Assembly: GCA_021845985.1 (NCBI GenBank)
Contig: JAJZES010000039.1
Coordinates: forward strand, 46,079-110,078
Length of the DNA: 64,000 nt
Direction: 5' to 3'
DNA from: Pseudomonadota bacterium
Lineage (GTDB): Bacteria > Pseudomonadota > Alphaproteobacteria > Acetobacterales > Acetobacteraceae
The position numbers were made by a program, and so were the translations under genes. Below the pieces are notes generated by a model. That model did no database searches, was not told where the DNA came from, and saw nothing but the letters and a program-made list of their open reading frames with translations. Shown piece by piece: positions 34,963 to 45,098 of the stretch. Numbering within the stretch: position 1 is the first letter of the stretch; each line of letters opens with the position of its first letter.

Positions 34963-36198
34963 TCAATTGTTGCTGTCCGCCTCCCTGCCGGGAGCGCCAG
35001 CCGATCCAGACGCACGCAAGTCACCAGCCGCCGCCGCCAACCGCCGCGCCAGCTCCGCCCGCACATCGCCGGTGCAGCCGCCGTCCAGCCACCACTGCCG
35101 CAGCGCCTGCAGCAGCGCGCCCAAATCCGGCCCCGCCGGCACCCCCGCATCGCGCAGATCCTGGCCGCGCAGCGCAAACACCGGCGCCGGCATCGCCGCC
35201 AGCCGCGCCAACACCGCCGCATCTCCACCGGCCAGCCAAACCCGCCCGATCAGCACCGCCCGCGGCAGCTCCGCCAACGCCCGGCGCAAATCGGCATCAT
35301 CGGCCCCCGCCGGCACCGCCGCCGCGTCGCGCAGCGCGATCAGCCGGTCGCGCTCGGCCGATGACAGCCGCAGCCGCTCGGCGACGCGCCCGGCATCCCC
35401 GGTCAGCAGCGCCGCCAGCCGCAGCAGCGGATCGGCCGGCGCGCCGCACGCCACCAGCGCCGCCAGCCGCGCCGGCGCCGTCCCCTCCGGCAGCACCGCC
35501 GCCAACACGCCGAGCCGTGCCATCAACTGCACCGCCGCCACCGGATCGGGCGCCGCCAAAATGCGTTTCAACTCGCTCCACACCCGCTCGGCCGACAGCA
35601 GCGCGAGGCCCGGCACCGCCGCGCCGATCGCCGCCACCGCCGCCGGGTCCGGCGCGCCCACGCCATACCGCGCCCAAAACCGGAAAAACCGCAAAATGCG
35701 CAAATAATCCTCGGCAATGCGCGTCGCCGCCGCGCCGACGAAGCGCACCCGGCCGGCGCGCAGATCGTCGATGCCGGCGAAATAGTCGAACACCGCGCCG
35801 GCCGGCGTCATCGACATGGCGTTGATGGTGAAATCCCGCCGCGCCGCATCGGCGCGCCAGTCATCGGTGAACGCCACCACGGCGCGCCTGCCGTCGGTGG
35901 TCACGTCGCGGCGCAGCGTCGTCACCTCGAACCCGCGATGTGCGGCGATGGCGGTGACGGTGCCGTGGGCGATCCCGGTCGGCGCCGATTTCAGCCCGGC
36001 CGCGCGCAGCGCCGCCACCACCGCGGCGGGCGGCATCGGCGTTGCCAGATCGATGTCGGCGACCGGCCGCCCGGCCAGCGCGTCGCGCACCGCGCCGCCG
36101 ACCAGCCGCGCCCCCGGCAGCGCCGCCAGCACCGCCGCCAGGCCGGGTTCGCCCAGCACGGCAGGCGGCGGCAGGATCAGCGCCGGCGGCGCGCTCAT
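34963..36198 (-). CDS. cca: CCA-adding tRNA nucleotidyltransferase
   Basis: A 411-residue polymerase-beta-superfamily enzyme that adds or repairs the tRNA 3' CCA end. Landmarks are LVGGAVRDALAGRPVADIDLAT (nucleotidyltransferase GG and DxD), VAFTDDWRADAARRDFTINAM (RRDFTINA motif) and AATRIAEDYLRILRFFRFWARYG. The C-terminal domain is alphaproteobacterial in length and rich in Ala and Arg. Its start overlaps the DUF6111 stop (ATGA). It sits in a small operon with DUF1285, Nudix and DUF6111 genes, an order common in alphaproteobacteria. Confidence 0.92.
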   Translation of the reverse strand: MSAPPALILPPPAVLGEPGLAAVLAALPGARLVGGAVRDALAGRPVADIDLATPMPPAAVVAALRAAGLKSAPTGIAHGTVTAIAAHRGFEVTTLRRDVTTDGRRAVVAFTDDWRADAARRDFTINAMSMTPAGAVFDYFAGIDDLRAGRVRFVGAAATRIAEDYLRILRFFRFWARYGVGAPDPAAVAAIGAAVPGLALLSAERVWSELKRILAAPDPVAAVQLMARLGVLAAVLPEGTAPARLAALVACGAPADPLLRLAALLTGDAGRVAERLRLSSAERDRLIALRDAAAVPAGADDADLRRALAELPRAVLIGRVWLAGGDAAVLARLAAMPAPVFALRGQDLRDAGVPAGPDLGALLQALRQWWLDGGCTGDVRAELARRLAAAAGDLRASGSAGAPGREADSNN

Positions 36199-36428
36199 GG
36201 TGCGGCATGCCCAGGGATGATCCGACCATCGATCAGCGCCGCCGGCACATAATCCTGCCCGCGATCGAGCCGGTGCGACAGGCCGTACCACAGTGTTCCC
36301 GCCGCCAGCCCGGCGATGGCGGCGACCACCGGCCAGACCAGCGCCGGCCGCGCCAGCCGCGCCGCCAGCCACCACGCGGCCAGCAGCAGCAGCGGCGCCA
36401 GGAACAGGCCGGCCTCGGCCCAGCGCAT
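36195..36428 (-). CDS. DUF6111-family small membrane protein
   Basis: A 77-residue protein with two hydrophobic helices (AGLFLAPLLLLAAWWLAARL and VWPVVAAIAGLAAGTLWYGL) and the C-terminal signature DYVPAALIDGRIIPGH of the DUF6111 family. It lies between the Nudix and cca genes and overlaps both, as is usual for this family. Function unknown. Confidence 0.75.
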   Translation of the reverse strand: MRWAEAGLFLAPLLLLAAWWLAARLARPALVWPVVAAIAGLAAGTLWYGLSHRLDRGQDYVPAALIDGRIIPGHAAP

Positions 36429-37063
36429 CAGCGCGGGCTCCGCAGCCGCACCGCCAGATTGACCAGAATGGCGGCGGTGGCGCCCCAGATGTGATGCTCG
36501 GGATGCGGCCACACCCAGAACTCGCGCCAGCGTCCGCGGAAATGCGCCCGCTGCTTCTGCGGCGCGTCGGGGTCGAGCAGCACCGCCAGCGGCAGCTCGA
36601 ACACCGCCGCCACCTCCGCCGCCGAGGGCCGCAGCTCCAGCGCCGCCAGCGCCCGCCCCGCCGGCAGCAGGCCGAGCACCGGGGTAATGCGGAACCCGGT
36701 GCCGGTGACATAGTCGGGCAGCCGTCCGAGCAACTCGACATGTTCGGGTCCGAGGCCGATTTCCTCCTGCGCCTCGCGCAGCGCCGCCGCCTCCGGCCCG
36801 CTGTCGCCCGGATCGATGCGCCCGCCGGGGAAACTCACCTGCCCGGCATGGTTGGACAGATGCGCCGTGCGCCGCGTCAGCAGCACCCCAGGCACCGGGC
36901 CGAGCACAAACGGCACCAGAACCGCGGCCGGTGTCAGCGCCGCCGGGGCGAGGTCTCTGGTGTCATCGCCATCGAGCGCTGCGGCGGTCGCCTGCGGCCT
37001 CGGCCGGCTGTTCTCGGCCAGCGCCAGACCGGCAAGGCGGGCGCGCAAATCATCGGCATCCAC
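36428..37063 (-). CDS. Nudix hydrolase, CoA pyrophosphatase-like
   Basis: A 211-residue Nudix enzyme. The Nudix box is complete (GGRIDPGDSGPEAAALREAQEEIGL region, GX5EX7REUXEEXGU). The preceding VLLTRRTAHLSNHAGQVSFPGG is the extra motif of the CoA/NudL-type pyrophosphatases. It would cleave CoA or related diphosphates. The predicted start is GTG 37063, 9 bases after the DUF1285 stop. Its stop overlaps the DUF6111 start (TGATG). Confidence 0.85.
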   Translation of the reverse strand: MDADDLRARLAGLALAENSRPRPQATAAALDGDDTRDLAPAALTPAAVLVPFVLGPVPGVLLTRRTAHLSNHAGQVSFPGGRIDPGDSGPEAAALREAQEEIGLGPEHVELLGRLPDYVTGTGFRITPVLGLLPAGRALAALELRPSAAEVAAVFELPLAVLLDPDAPQKQRAHFRGRWREFWVWPHPEHHIWGATAAILVNLAVRLRSPR

Positions 37064-37072
37064 CTGGCCCGG

Positions 37073-37648
37073 CTACTCCTCGCCGTTGGGCAGCTCGCCG
37101 AGCGGGAAGAACACGCCGCAGCTCCACACCCCGAGCATGCGCTGACAATGCCGCATCCCCGGCTCGCCCAGCGCCACCAGCTCGTAATAGACGGCGCGCG
37201 AGATGCGCGCCTCGACCGGCGCCTCGGCGCTGCCGCGGACGCGGAGATAGGGGGTCGGCTCGCAGGTCAGGATATCGTGGGCGATGCGGATCGGGTGGTC
37301 CGGTCCGGCGGTCACCATCTGATCGACATTGGTGCGGAAGGTCAGCGCCTGGGTCCGGCCGCAGCCGACCCAGTCCATCTCGACGGCGACGAAGGGCGCG
37401 TCTTCGACCTCGATGCGGCCGCGTTCGGCGGGCGTCTGCAGCCAGAAACTGCCGTCCGGCTCGCGGCGCAGCACCGAGGCGAACAGACAGACCAGTTCCT
37501 TCCGCCCGATTGGGCTGCCGCGATACATCCAGGTGCCGTCGCGCCGGATCAGGAACGGCAGCTCGCCGCACTCAACCGGGCGGCGCACCGGCCGCGACGC
37601 CGCCGCGGTCGGTTCGCCGGCCAGTGCCGGCGCCTTCGACATGCGCAT
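37073..37648 (-). CDS. DUF1285-family protein
   Basis: A 191-residue protein with the DUF1285 pattern: LPFLIRRDGTWMYRGSPIGRKELVCLFASVLRRE, then RIEVEDAPFVAVEMD and the C-terminal VYYELVALGE. ATG 37648 follows GGGAGG at 11 bases; the ORF extends further upstream without family similarity. It heads the operon with the Nudix, DUF6111 and cca genes. A divergent 210-bp region separates it from moxR. Function unknown. Confidence 0.78.
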   Translation of the reverse strand: MRMSKAPALAGEPTAAASRPVRRPVECGELPFLIRRDGTWMYRGSPIGRKELVCLFASVLRREPDGSFWLQTPAERGRIEVEDAPFVAVEMDWVGCGRTQALTFRTNVDQMVTAGPDHPIRIAHDILTCEPTPYLRVRGSAEAPVEARISRAVYYELVALGEPGMRHCQRMLGVWSCGVFFPLGELPNGEE

Positions 37649-37858
37649 TGCGTTGTCGTCCTCCCGCGTGAGGGTGGCCTCGTTCACGTTGTCGTCTCCG
37701 CCTCCGTCATCAGGCCGCCGCCCACGTTGGCGATATAGGGTGCGCCCCCCATCCGGTAAAAGTGGCAGGGTCAACTTCGTCGCTGGCGCTTCCACAATCT
37801 CGGCGCGCTATAACATCCAGCCAAGGGCCATACTGCGACGCAGCATCGAGGAATCGGC

Positions 37859-38872
<1,014 letters not shown>

Positions 38873-38906
38873 AACGGTCGCCGCCCGCCGCACGGATGCC
38901 CGCCGC

Positions 38907-39776
38907 ATGACCCCCCTCACCCGCCCTGCCGAGGCAATGGGGGCGCATCTGCCGCCGCTGATGGTCACCGCCGAGCGGGTGGCGGCGACGGTGGCGCAGG
39001 GCGTGCACGGCCGCCGCCGGGTCGGCCAGGGCGACAGTTTCTGGCAGTTCCGCCCGTTCCTGCCCGGTGACACCGCGGCGCGCATCGACTGGCGCGTCTC
39101 CGCCCGCGCCAATCGCACCTTCGTGCGCGAGACCGAGTGGGAGGCGGCGCAGACCGTCTGCCTGTGGCGCGACGGCGGCGCCTCGATGCGCTGGAAGTCG
39201 CGCGCCGCGCCGGTCGAGAAGGCCGATCGCGCCGGGCTGATCCTGCTGGCGCTGGCGGCGCTGCTGCTGCGCGGTGGCGAGCGGGTGCGGCTGCTGGCGC
39301 CGGGGTCGCGCCCGCTGCATGGCCGTGCCGGGCTGGAACGCCTCGCCGATGAGCTGGAGCGCAGCACCGCCGGGGACGGCATCCCGCCCGACCTGGCGGT
39401 GCCGCGCCATGCCAGCGTGGTGCTGATCGGCGATCTCCTGGCGCCGCTGGAGACGCTGGCGGCGCGCATCGCCGGCCTCGCCGCGATGCCGGCGGGCGGC
39501 ACCGTGCTGCAGGTGCTCGACCCGGCCGAAATCATGCTGCCCTATCAGGGCCGGGTGCGCTTTCAGGGCATGGCCGGCGGCGCCGCCGCGCTGATCCCGC
39601 GCGTCGAGGGCGTGCGGGCGCAGTATGCCGAGCGGCTGGCGGCGCAGCAGCGCGGGCTGGCGGCGATCTGCGCCGCCGCCGGCTGGGGGTTTTCCGTCCA
39701 CCGCACCGATCAGCCGCCGGAGACGGCGCTGCTGGCGCTCTACAGCGCACTCGCGCCGCAGCGGGGCCGGCGGTGA
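38907..39776 (+). CDS. DUF58 (VWA-like) domain protein
   Basis: A 289-residue soluble protein with the DUF58 signature: GVHGRRRVGQGDSFWQFRPFLPGDTAARIDWRVSARANRTFVRE near residues 33-75. DUF58 proteins are degenerate von Willebrand A folds and the standard partner of MoxR ATPases. No intact MIDAS is visible. Its stop overlaps the GTG start of the next gene (GTGA). Confidence 0.85.
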   Translation: MTPLTRPAEAMGAHLPPLMVTAERVAATVAQGVHGRRRVGQGDSFWQFRPFLPGDTAARIDWRVSARANRTFVRETEWEAAQTVCLWRDGGASMRWKSRAAPVEKADRAGLILLALAALLLRGGERVRLLAPGSRPLHGRAGLERLADELERSTAGDGIPPDLAVPRHASVVLIGDLLAPLETLAARIAGLAAMPAGGTVLQVLDPAEIMLPYQGRVRFQGMAGGAAALIPRVEGVRAQYAERLAAQQRGLAAICAAAGWGFSVHRTDQPPETALLALYSALAPQRGRR

Positions 39777-42442
39777 TTTTCGCCGCGCCGTGGCTGCTGC
39801 TGGCGCTGGCGGCGCTGCCGCTGCTGTGGTGGCTGCTGCGCGTCACCCCGCCGGCGCCGCGGCGGGAGGTGTTCCCCGCCGTGCGCCTGCTGCTCGGCCT
39901 GCACGCCGCCGCCGAGACCCCGGCGCGCACGCCGTGGTGGCTGCTGGCGCTGCGCATGCTGGCTGCCGGCCTGATCATCGTCGGGCTGGCGCGCCCGGTG
40001 CTCGATGCCGGCGGCCGGCTCGGCGGGCAGGGGCCGGTGTTGCTGGTGGTCGATGACGGCTGGGCCGCGTCCGGCGACTGGCCGCGGCGCATGGCGGCGG
40101 CCGGCGGCGTGCTGGACCGCGCCGAACGCGAGGGCCGCGCCGCCGCGCTGCTGGCCACCGCCGCCGGCGAAACCGGCGCCGCCCCGGCGGCCGGCCTCGC
40201 CATGCCGGCGAGCGAACTGCGCGCCCGGCTCGCCGCGCTGCGGCCGAAACCCTGGGCGGTCGATCGCGCCGCCGCGGTCGCGGCGCTGCGGGCGTGGCAC
40301 GGCGGCGGCCCGGTCGCCTATGTCGCCGACGGGCTGACCGATGGTCCCGGCTGGCCGGGCTTCGCCGCTTCGCTGGCGGCGATCGGCCCGCTGACGGTGC
40401 TGCGCGACGCGGTGCCGCAGGCCCGCCTGCTGCTGCCGCCCGAGGCCAGCGCCGACCGCATCACCGTGCGCGTGGCGCAGGTGCCGCGACCGCTGCCGGC
40501 GGCGCTGGCGGTGCTGGCGCAGTCGGGCGACGGGCGCACCCTCGCCCGGCTGCCGCTGAGCATCGCCGCCGACGCCGCCATCGGCACGGCGGCGTTGCGC
40601 CTGCCGCTGGAAATCCGCAACCGTCTCGCCGGGCTGATGCTGGAGGGCGCCGCCTCGGCCGGCGCAGTGGAGCTGCTCGACGAGCGCTGGCGCCGCCGCC
40701 CGGTCGGCATCCTGGCCGGCGACGCCGCGGCGGCCGATACGCCGCTGCTCGGTCAGGCGTACTATCTGCGCCGCGCGCTCGGCCCCTATACCGAGGTGCG
40801 CGACGGCGATCTCGATGCGCTGCTGGGGCGCGACCTGTCCGTGCTGGTGCTGGCCGACCACGTCATCGCCGACGGGCCGGAGCATGACCGCATCGCCGAC
40901 TGGGTGGACCATGGCGGGCTGCTGCTGCGCTTCGCCGGGCCGCAGACGGCGGCGCACCCGGACAGTCTGCTGCCGGTGAAGCTGCTGGCGGGCGATCGCC
41001 AGCTCGGCGGCGCGCTGTCCTGGAGCAAGCCGGCCGGCCTCGCCGCGTTTGCCGACGACTCGCCGTTCGCCGGGCTGGCGGTGCCCGACGATGTGCGGGT
41101 GACGCGGCAGGTGCTGGCCGAACCCGACGCGCATCTTGCCGACGCCACCTGGGCGCGGCTCGGCGACGGCACCCCGCTGGTGACCACGGCGACGCGCGGC
41201 CGCGGCCGCATCGTGCTGTTCCACATCACCGCCAATGCCGACTGGTCGGATCTGCCGCTGTCCGGTCTGTTCGTCGAAATGCTGCGCCGGCTGGTGGCGC
41301 TGTCGGCCGGCGTCGCCAGCAGCGCGCCGGGCAATGCCCGGCTGGCGCCGGCGGCGACGCTGGACGGCTTCGGCCAACTGGTCGCGCCGCCCTCCGCCGC
41401 CACCGCCCTGGCCGCCGACGAGGTGGCGGCGGCGGTCGCCGCGCCGCTGCATCCGCCCGGCCTGTACGGACCGGAAAACGGCCGCCGCGCGCTCAATCTG
41501 GCGACCCATGCGGCGCTGCCGGAGGACGCGCCGGCGATCGCCGGGGCCAGCGTCGCGCCGATCGCCGGCGCCGCGCCGGAGCGCGCCATCGGGCCGTGGC
41601 TGATCGCGCTGGCGCTGGCGCTGCTGGCCGCCGACCTGCTGGTGTCGCTGCGGCTGCGCGGCCTGCTGCGCCCGGCCGTCGCGGCGCTGCTGCTCGGCGT
41701 CGTGCTGGCCGGCCCGGCGCGGGCGCAGGACGCCAGCGAACAGAACCCGGCGCTGATCACCCGCCTCGCCTATGTCGTCACCGGCGATGCCCAGCTCGAC
41801 GCGGTGTCGCGCATGGGGCTGGCGGGCCTGTCGGATTACGTCAACCGGCGCACCGCGGCGACGCTCGGCGATCCGGCGCCGGTCGAACCGGGGCGCGACG
41901 ATCTGAGCTTCTATCCGCTGCTCTACTGGCCGATCGCCGCCGACGCGGCGGTGCCCTCGGGGGCAGCGGTGGCGGCACTCAACGGCTTCATGTCGCATGG
42001 CGGCATCATCCTGATCGACACCCGCGACGGCGGCAGCGGCGCCGGCATGGTCGCCGGCGCCGGCGACGCCCTGACGCGCATCGGCCAGGGCCTCGCCGTG
42101 CCGCCGCTGACGCCGCTGACCTCGGCGCATGTGCTGGCGCGCGCCTTTTACCTGCTGCAGGATTTCCCCGGCCGCTACGACGGCGACACCGTCTGGGTGC
42201 AGCGCGATCAGGACCGCAGCAATGACAGCGTCAGCCCGGTGATCATCGGCGCCCATGACTGGGCCGCCGCCTGGGCGATCGACGCCGAGGGCCGCAACCC
42301 CTACGCCACCCTGCCCGGCGGCGCGCGGCAGCGCACCCTGGCCTATCGGTTCGGGGTCAATCTGGTGATGTACGCGCTGACCGGCAACTACAAGGGCGAT
42401 CAGGTGCATGTGCCGTCGCTGCTGGAACGGCTAGGGCAATAG
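39773..42442 (+). CDS. BatA-type membrane protein with C-terminal DUF4159 domain
   Basis: An 889-residue membrane protein. The N-terminal 80 residues are the BatA/aerotolerance regulator pair of helices (FAAPWLLLALAALPLLWWLL, PWWLLALRMLAAGLIIVGLA). The centre is a long Ala-rich domain. After another helix near 610-650 the C-terminus reads ITRLAYVVTGDAQLDAVSRMGLAGLSDYVNRRTAA and GFMSHGGIILIDTRDGG, the DUF4159 glutamine-amidotransferase-like fold. It starts at a GTG coupled to the DUF58 stop. Presumably it is the membrane client of the MoxR/DUF58 pair; the physiological role is unknown. Confidence 0.82.
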   Translation: MIFAAPWLLLALAALPLLWWLLRVTPPAPRREVFPAVRLLLGLHAAAETPARTPWWLLALRMLAAGLIIVGLARPVLDAGGRLGGQGPVLLVVDDGWAASGDWPRRMAAAGGVLDRAEREGRAAALLATAAGETGAAPAAGLAMPASELRARLAALRPKPWAVDRAAAVAALRAWHGGGPVAYVADGLTDGPGWPGFAASLAAIGPLTVLRDAVPQARLLLPPEASADRITVRVAQVPRPLPAALAVLAQSGDGRTLARLPLSIAADAAIGTAALRLPLEIRNRLAGLMLEGAASAGAVELLDERWRRRPVGILAGDAAAADTPLLGQAYYLRRALGPYTEVRDGDLDALLGRDLSVLVLADHVIADGPEHDRIADWVDHGGLLLRFAGPQTAAHPDSLLPVKLLAGDRQLGGALSWSKPAGLAAFADDSPFAGLAVPDDVRVTRQVLAEPDAHLADATWARLGDGTPLVTTATRGRGRIVLFHITANADWSDLPLSGLFVEMLRRLVALSAGVASSAPGNARLAPAATLDGFGQLVAPPSAATALAADEVAAAVAAPLHPPGLYGPENGRRALNLATHAALPEDAPAIAGASVAPIAGAAPERAIGPWLIALALALLAADLLVSLRLRGLLRPAVAALLLGVVLAGPARAQDASEQNPALITRLAYVVTGDAQLDAVSRMGLAGLSDYVNRRTAATLGDPAPVEPGRDDLSFYPLLYWPIAADAAVPSGAAVAALNGFMSHGGIILIDTRDGGSGAGMVAGAGDALTRIGQGLAVPPLTPLTSAHVLARAFYLLQDFPGRYDGDTVWVQRDQDRSNDSVSPVIIGAHDWAAAWAIDAEGRNPYATLPGGARQRTLAYRFGVNLVMYALTGNYKGDQVHVPSLLERLGQ

Positions 42443-42444
42443 CC

Positions 42445-44550
42445 ATGCACATGGAGCAGGCGATTGCCGCGCTGCGCTTTCACCCGGCCCTGCCGCTGTG
42501 GCTGCTGGCCGCGCTCGGCGCGCTGTGCGTCGCGGCGCTGGCGGTCGCGGTGTGGCGGCGGGCGGCCGGAACGGTCTGGCGGGCCGGCGCCTTCGCGGTG
42601 CTGCTGCTGTGGCTGGCGGGGCCGCTGCTGGTCGAGGAGACGCGGCAGACGCTGCCTGATATCGGGCTGCTGGTGATCGACCAGAGCGCCAGCATGGCGG
42701 TCGGCGACCGCACCCGCCTCGCCGAGCAGGCGCGCCGACAGATCGAACGCGCCGCCGGCGCGCTGCCCGATCTCGACCTGCGCACCATCACCGTGCCGGA
42801 GAGCGGCAGCGACGGCACCCGGCTGTTTGCCGCGATCGAGCGGGCGCTGGCCGACATTCCGCGCGCCCGCCTCGCCGGCATCGTCGCGGTCACCGACGGG
42901 CAGGTCCACGACATCCCCGCCACCGCCCCCGGCGGCGTGCCGCTACAGGTGCTGCTGGCCGGGCGCGGCGAGGAGACCGACCGGCGCATCCGCATCATCT
43001 CGGCGCCCGAATACGGCATCGTCGGCAAATCGGTGCAGTTGCGCGTCGCCGTGGACGATCTCGGCGTCAGCCATGGCGGGCTGCTCGGCGGCGATGCCGG
43101 CGCCGCCCGGCTGACCATCCGCCGCGACGGCGAGCCGCCGGTGGTTGAGAGCGTGCCGGTCGGCCGCGAGCACGTCATCGAGCTGCCGATCACCCGCGCC
43201 GGCCCGAGCGTCGTCGCCCTCACCGCCGAGACGCTGCCGGGCGAGGTCTCCACCGCCAACAATACCGCGGTGGTGCAGATCAACGGCGTGCGCGACCGGC
43301 TGCGCGTGCTGCTGGTCTCGGGCGAGCCGCATCCGGGCGAGCGGACCTGGCGGCGGCTGCTGAAATCCGACCCGGCGGTCGATCTGGTGCATTTCACCAT
43401 CCTGCGCCCGCCGGAAAAGGACGATTTGACGCCGCTGCGCGAACTGGCGCTGATCGCGTTTCCGGTGCGCGAGCTGTTCATGATGAAGATCAAGGAGTTC
43501 GATCTGATCATCCTGGACCGCTTCCAGAACCGCGGCACGCTGCCGCCGATCTATCTGCGCAACATCGCCGACTATGTGCGCGACGGCGGTGCGCTGCTGA
43601 TGAGCGTCGGGCCGGAGTTCACCGGCGACACCAGCCTCGGCAACACGCCGCTCGGGGCGGTGCTGCCGGCAACCGCGCCGGAGGAGGGCGGCGTCGTCGA
43701 GGGCGCCTTCCGCCCGACGGTGACGCCGCTCGGGCTGCGCCATCCGGTCACCGCCGACCTGCCGGGACTGCATGGCGCGGCGGCGCCGAGCTGGGGTCGC
43801 TGGTACCGCCGCATCGCGCCGATCGAGAGCCATGGCGAAGTGCTGATGACCGGGCCGGACAACACGCCGCTGCTGCTGCTCGACCGGGTCGGGCCGGCGG
43901 AGACCGGCGGGCGGGTGGCGATGCTGCTGTCGGACCAGATCTGGCTGTGGTCGCGCGGCCATGACGGCGGCGGGCCGCAGGCTGAACTGTTGCGCCGCGT
44001 CGCGCATTGGCTGATGAAGGAACCCGATCTGGAGGAAACGGCGCTGACCGCGCGTATCGACCATGGCCGGCTGACGGTGGAGCGGCGTACCACCGAAGAC
44101 ACGCCGCCGCCCCCGGTCACCGTCACCGCACCGGACGGGACGGCGGCGACGCTCGCGCTGGCGCCGCTGCGGCCGGGCCGCGCCGCCGGCAGCATGGCGG
44201 CGGCGGCGCCGGGGGTGTGGCAGGCGAGCGACGGCACGCTGCACGCCTACGCCGCCGCCGCCGCCGCCAACCCGTTGGAAATGGCCGATCTGCGCGCCAC
44301 CGCGAGCAAGCTCGGCCCGCTGGCGCGGGCGTCCGGCGGCAGCATCCACTGGCTCGACCCGGCGGGGGTGCCGGCGCTGCGCCGCACCGAGCCGGGGCGC
44401 GAGGCGGCCGGCGCCGACTGGATCGGGCTGCAGCGCCGGCACGACCATCTGGTGACCGGCATCGCCGCGCTGCCGCTGCTGCCGCCCTGGGCGGCGTTGC
44501 CGCTGCTGCTCGGGTTTGCCCTGGCGGCATGGCGACGCGAGGCGGCGTGA
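42445..44550 (+). CDS. Membrane protein with VWA-like and amidotransferase-like domains
   Basis: A 701-residue protein: two N-terminal helices (LPLWLLAALGALCVAALAVAVW, VWRAGAFAVLLLWLAGPLL), then a VWA-like strand with DQSASMAVGD (a MIDAS-like DxSxS), IVAVTDGQVHD, a middle beta-rich region (residues 190-290) and a segment LLVSGEPHPGERTWRRLL ... IADYVRDGGALLMSVG that resembles class I glutamine amidotransferase folds without the catalytic cysteine. A last helix ends the protein. It starts 2 bp after the DUF4159 gene and closes the MoxR operon. Confidence 0.78.
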   Translation: MHMEQAIAALRFHPALPLWLLAALGALCVAALAVAVWRRAAGTVWRAGAFAVLLLWLAGPLLVEETRQTLPDIGLLVIDQSASMAVGDRTRLAEQARRQIERAAGALPDLDLRTITVPESGSDGTRLFAAIERALADIPRARLAGIVAVTDGQVHDIPATAPGGVPLQVLLAGRGEETDRRIRIISAPEYGIVGKSVQLRVAVDDLGVSHGGLLGGDAGAARLTIRRDGEPPVVESVPVGREHVIELPITRAGPSVVALTAETLPGEVSTANNTAVVQINGVRDRLRVLLVSGEPHPGERTWRRLLKSDPAVDLVHFTILRPPEKDDLTPLRELALIAFPVRELFMMKIKEFDLIILDRFQNRGTLPPIYLRNIADYVRDGGALLMSVGPEFTGDTSLGNTPLGAVLPATAPEEGGVVEGAFRPTVTPLGLRHPVTADLPGLHGAAAPSWGRWYRRIAPIESHGEVLMTGPDNTPLLLLDRVGPAETGGRVAMLLSDQIWLWSRGHDGGGPQAELLRRVAHWLMKEPDLEETALTARIDHGRLTVERRTTEDTPPPPVTVTAPDGTAATLALAPLRPGRAAGSMAAAAPGVWQASDGTLHAYAAAAAANPLEMADLRATASKLGPLARASGGSIHWLDPAGVPALRRTEPGREAAGADWIGLQRRHDHLVTGIAALPLLPPWAALPLLLGFALAAWRREAA

Positions 44551-44658
44551 TGACGAGGACGGGAGGGATGTGTCTTCCAGAACCTGCAGGACCCTGAGCG
44601 CGGCTCGTCCGGCTCCTCCGCACACTGGCCGGCGCTGATCGGCTTCGTCGGGCTGACC

Positions 44659-45087
44659 ATGCTGGTCGGCACCGTCGATGGCATGCTCACCGCGCCGGTG
44701 ATCCGCGGCTGGTATCTGTCGCTGATCCGACCGCTGGGCACGCCACCGAACTGGCTGTTCGGGCCGGTGTGGTCGGTGCTCTACGTGATGATCGCGGTGG
44801 CCGCGTGGCTGGTCTGGCGCCAGCCCTTCCACCGCCGGGCGCTGCGCCTGTGGGGCTGGCAATTGCTGCTCAACGCGCTGTGGACGCCGCTCTTTTTCAA
44901 CCTGCACATGCTCGGCGCGGCGCTCGTCGAAGTGCTGCTGCTGATCGGCCTGGAGGTACTGACATTGCTGGCCTTCCGCCGACGCGCGACGCTGGCGGCG
45001 ATACTGATGCTGCCCTATTTGCTGTGGACGTGCTACGCTGCCTATCTCAATGCCGGATTCTGGTGGTTGAATCGCGGTCAGGGCTGA
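44659..45087 (+). CDS. tspO: TspO/MBR family tryptophan-rich sensory protein (start uncertain)
   Basis: The ORF gives 142 residues of a five-helix TspO protein: GTPPNWLFGPVWSVLYVMIAVAAWLVW and LNALWTPLFFNLH are diagnostic. These outer- or inner-membrane proteins bind porphyrins and respond to oxidative stress. Helix 1 normally begins about 10 residues before the ATG used here. In-frame codons upstream encode a fitting WPALIGFVGLT stretch, but no ATG, GTG or TTG occurs before an in-frame stop. Either a non-AUG start is used or a one-base change near the ATG at 44568 has shifted the frame. Confidence 0.8.
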   Translation: MLVGTVDGMLTAPVIRGWYLSLIRPLGTPPNWLFGPVWSVLYVMIAVAAWLVWRQPFHRRALRLWGWQLLLNALWTPLFFNLHMLGAALVEVLLLIGLEVLTLLAFRRRATLAAILMLPYLLWTCYAAYLNAGFWWLNRGQG

Positions 45088-45098
45088 GGGCGGGCGGC

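Noticed and set aside
39740-42409. 889-aa minus-strand ORF opposite the BatA/DUF4159 gene
   Set aside because: It mirrors the real gene almost base for base and its composition (Arg, Gln, Gly, His) is that of an antisense shadow.
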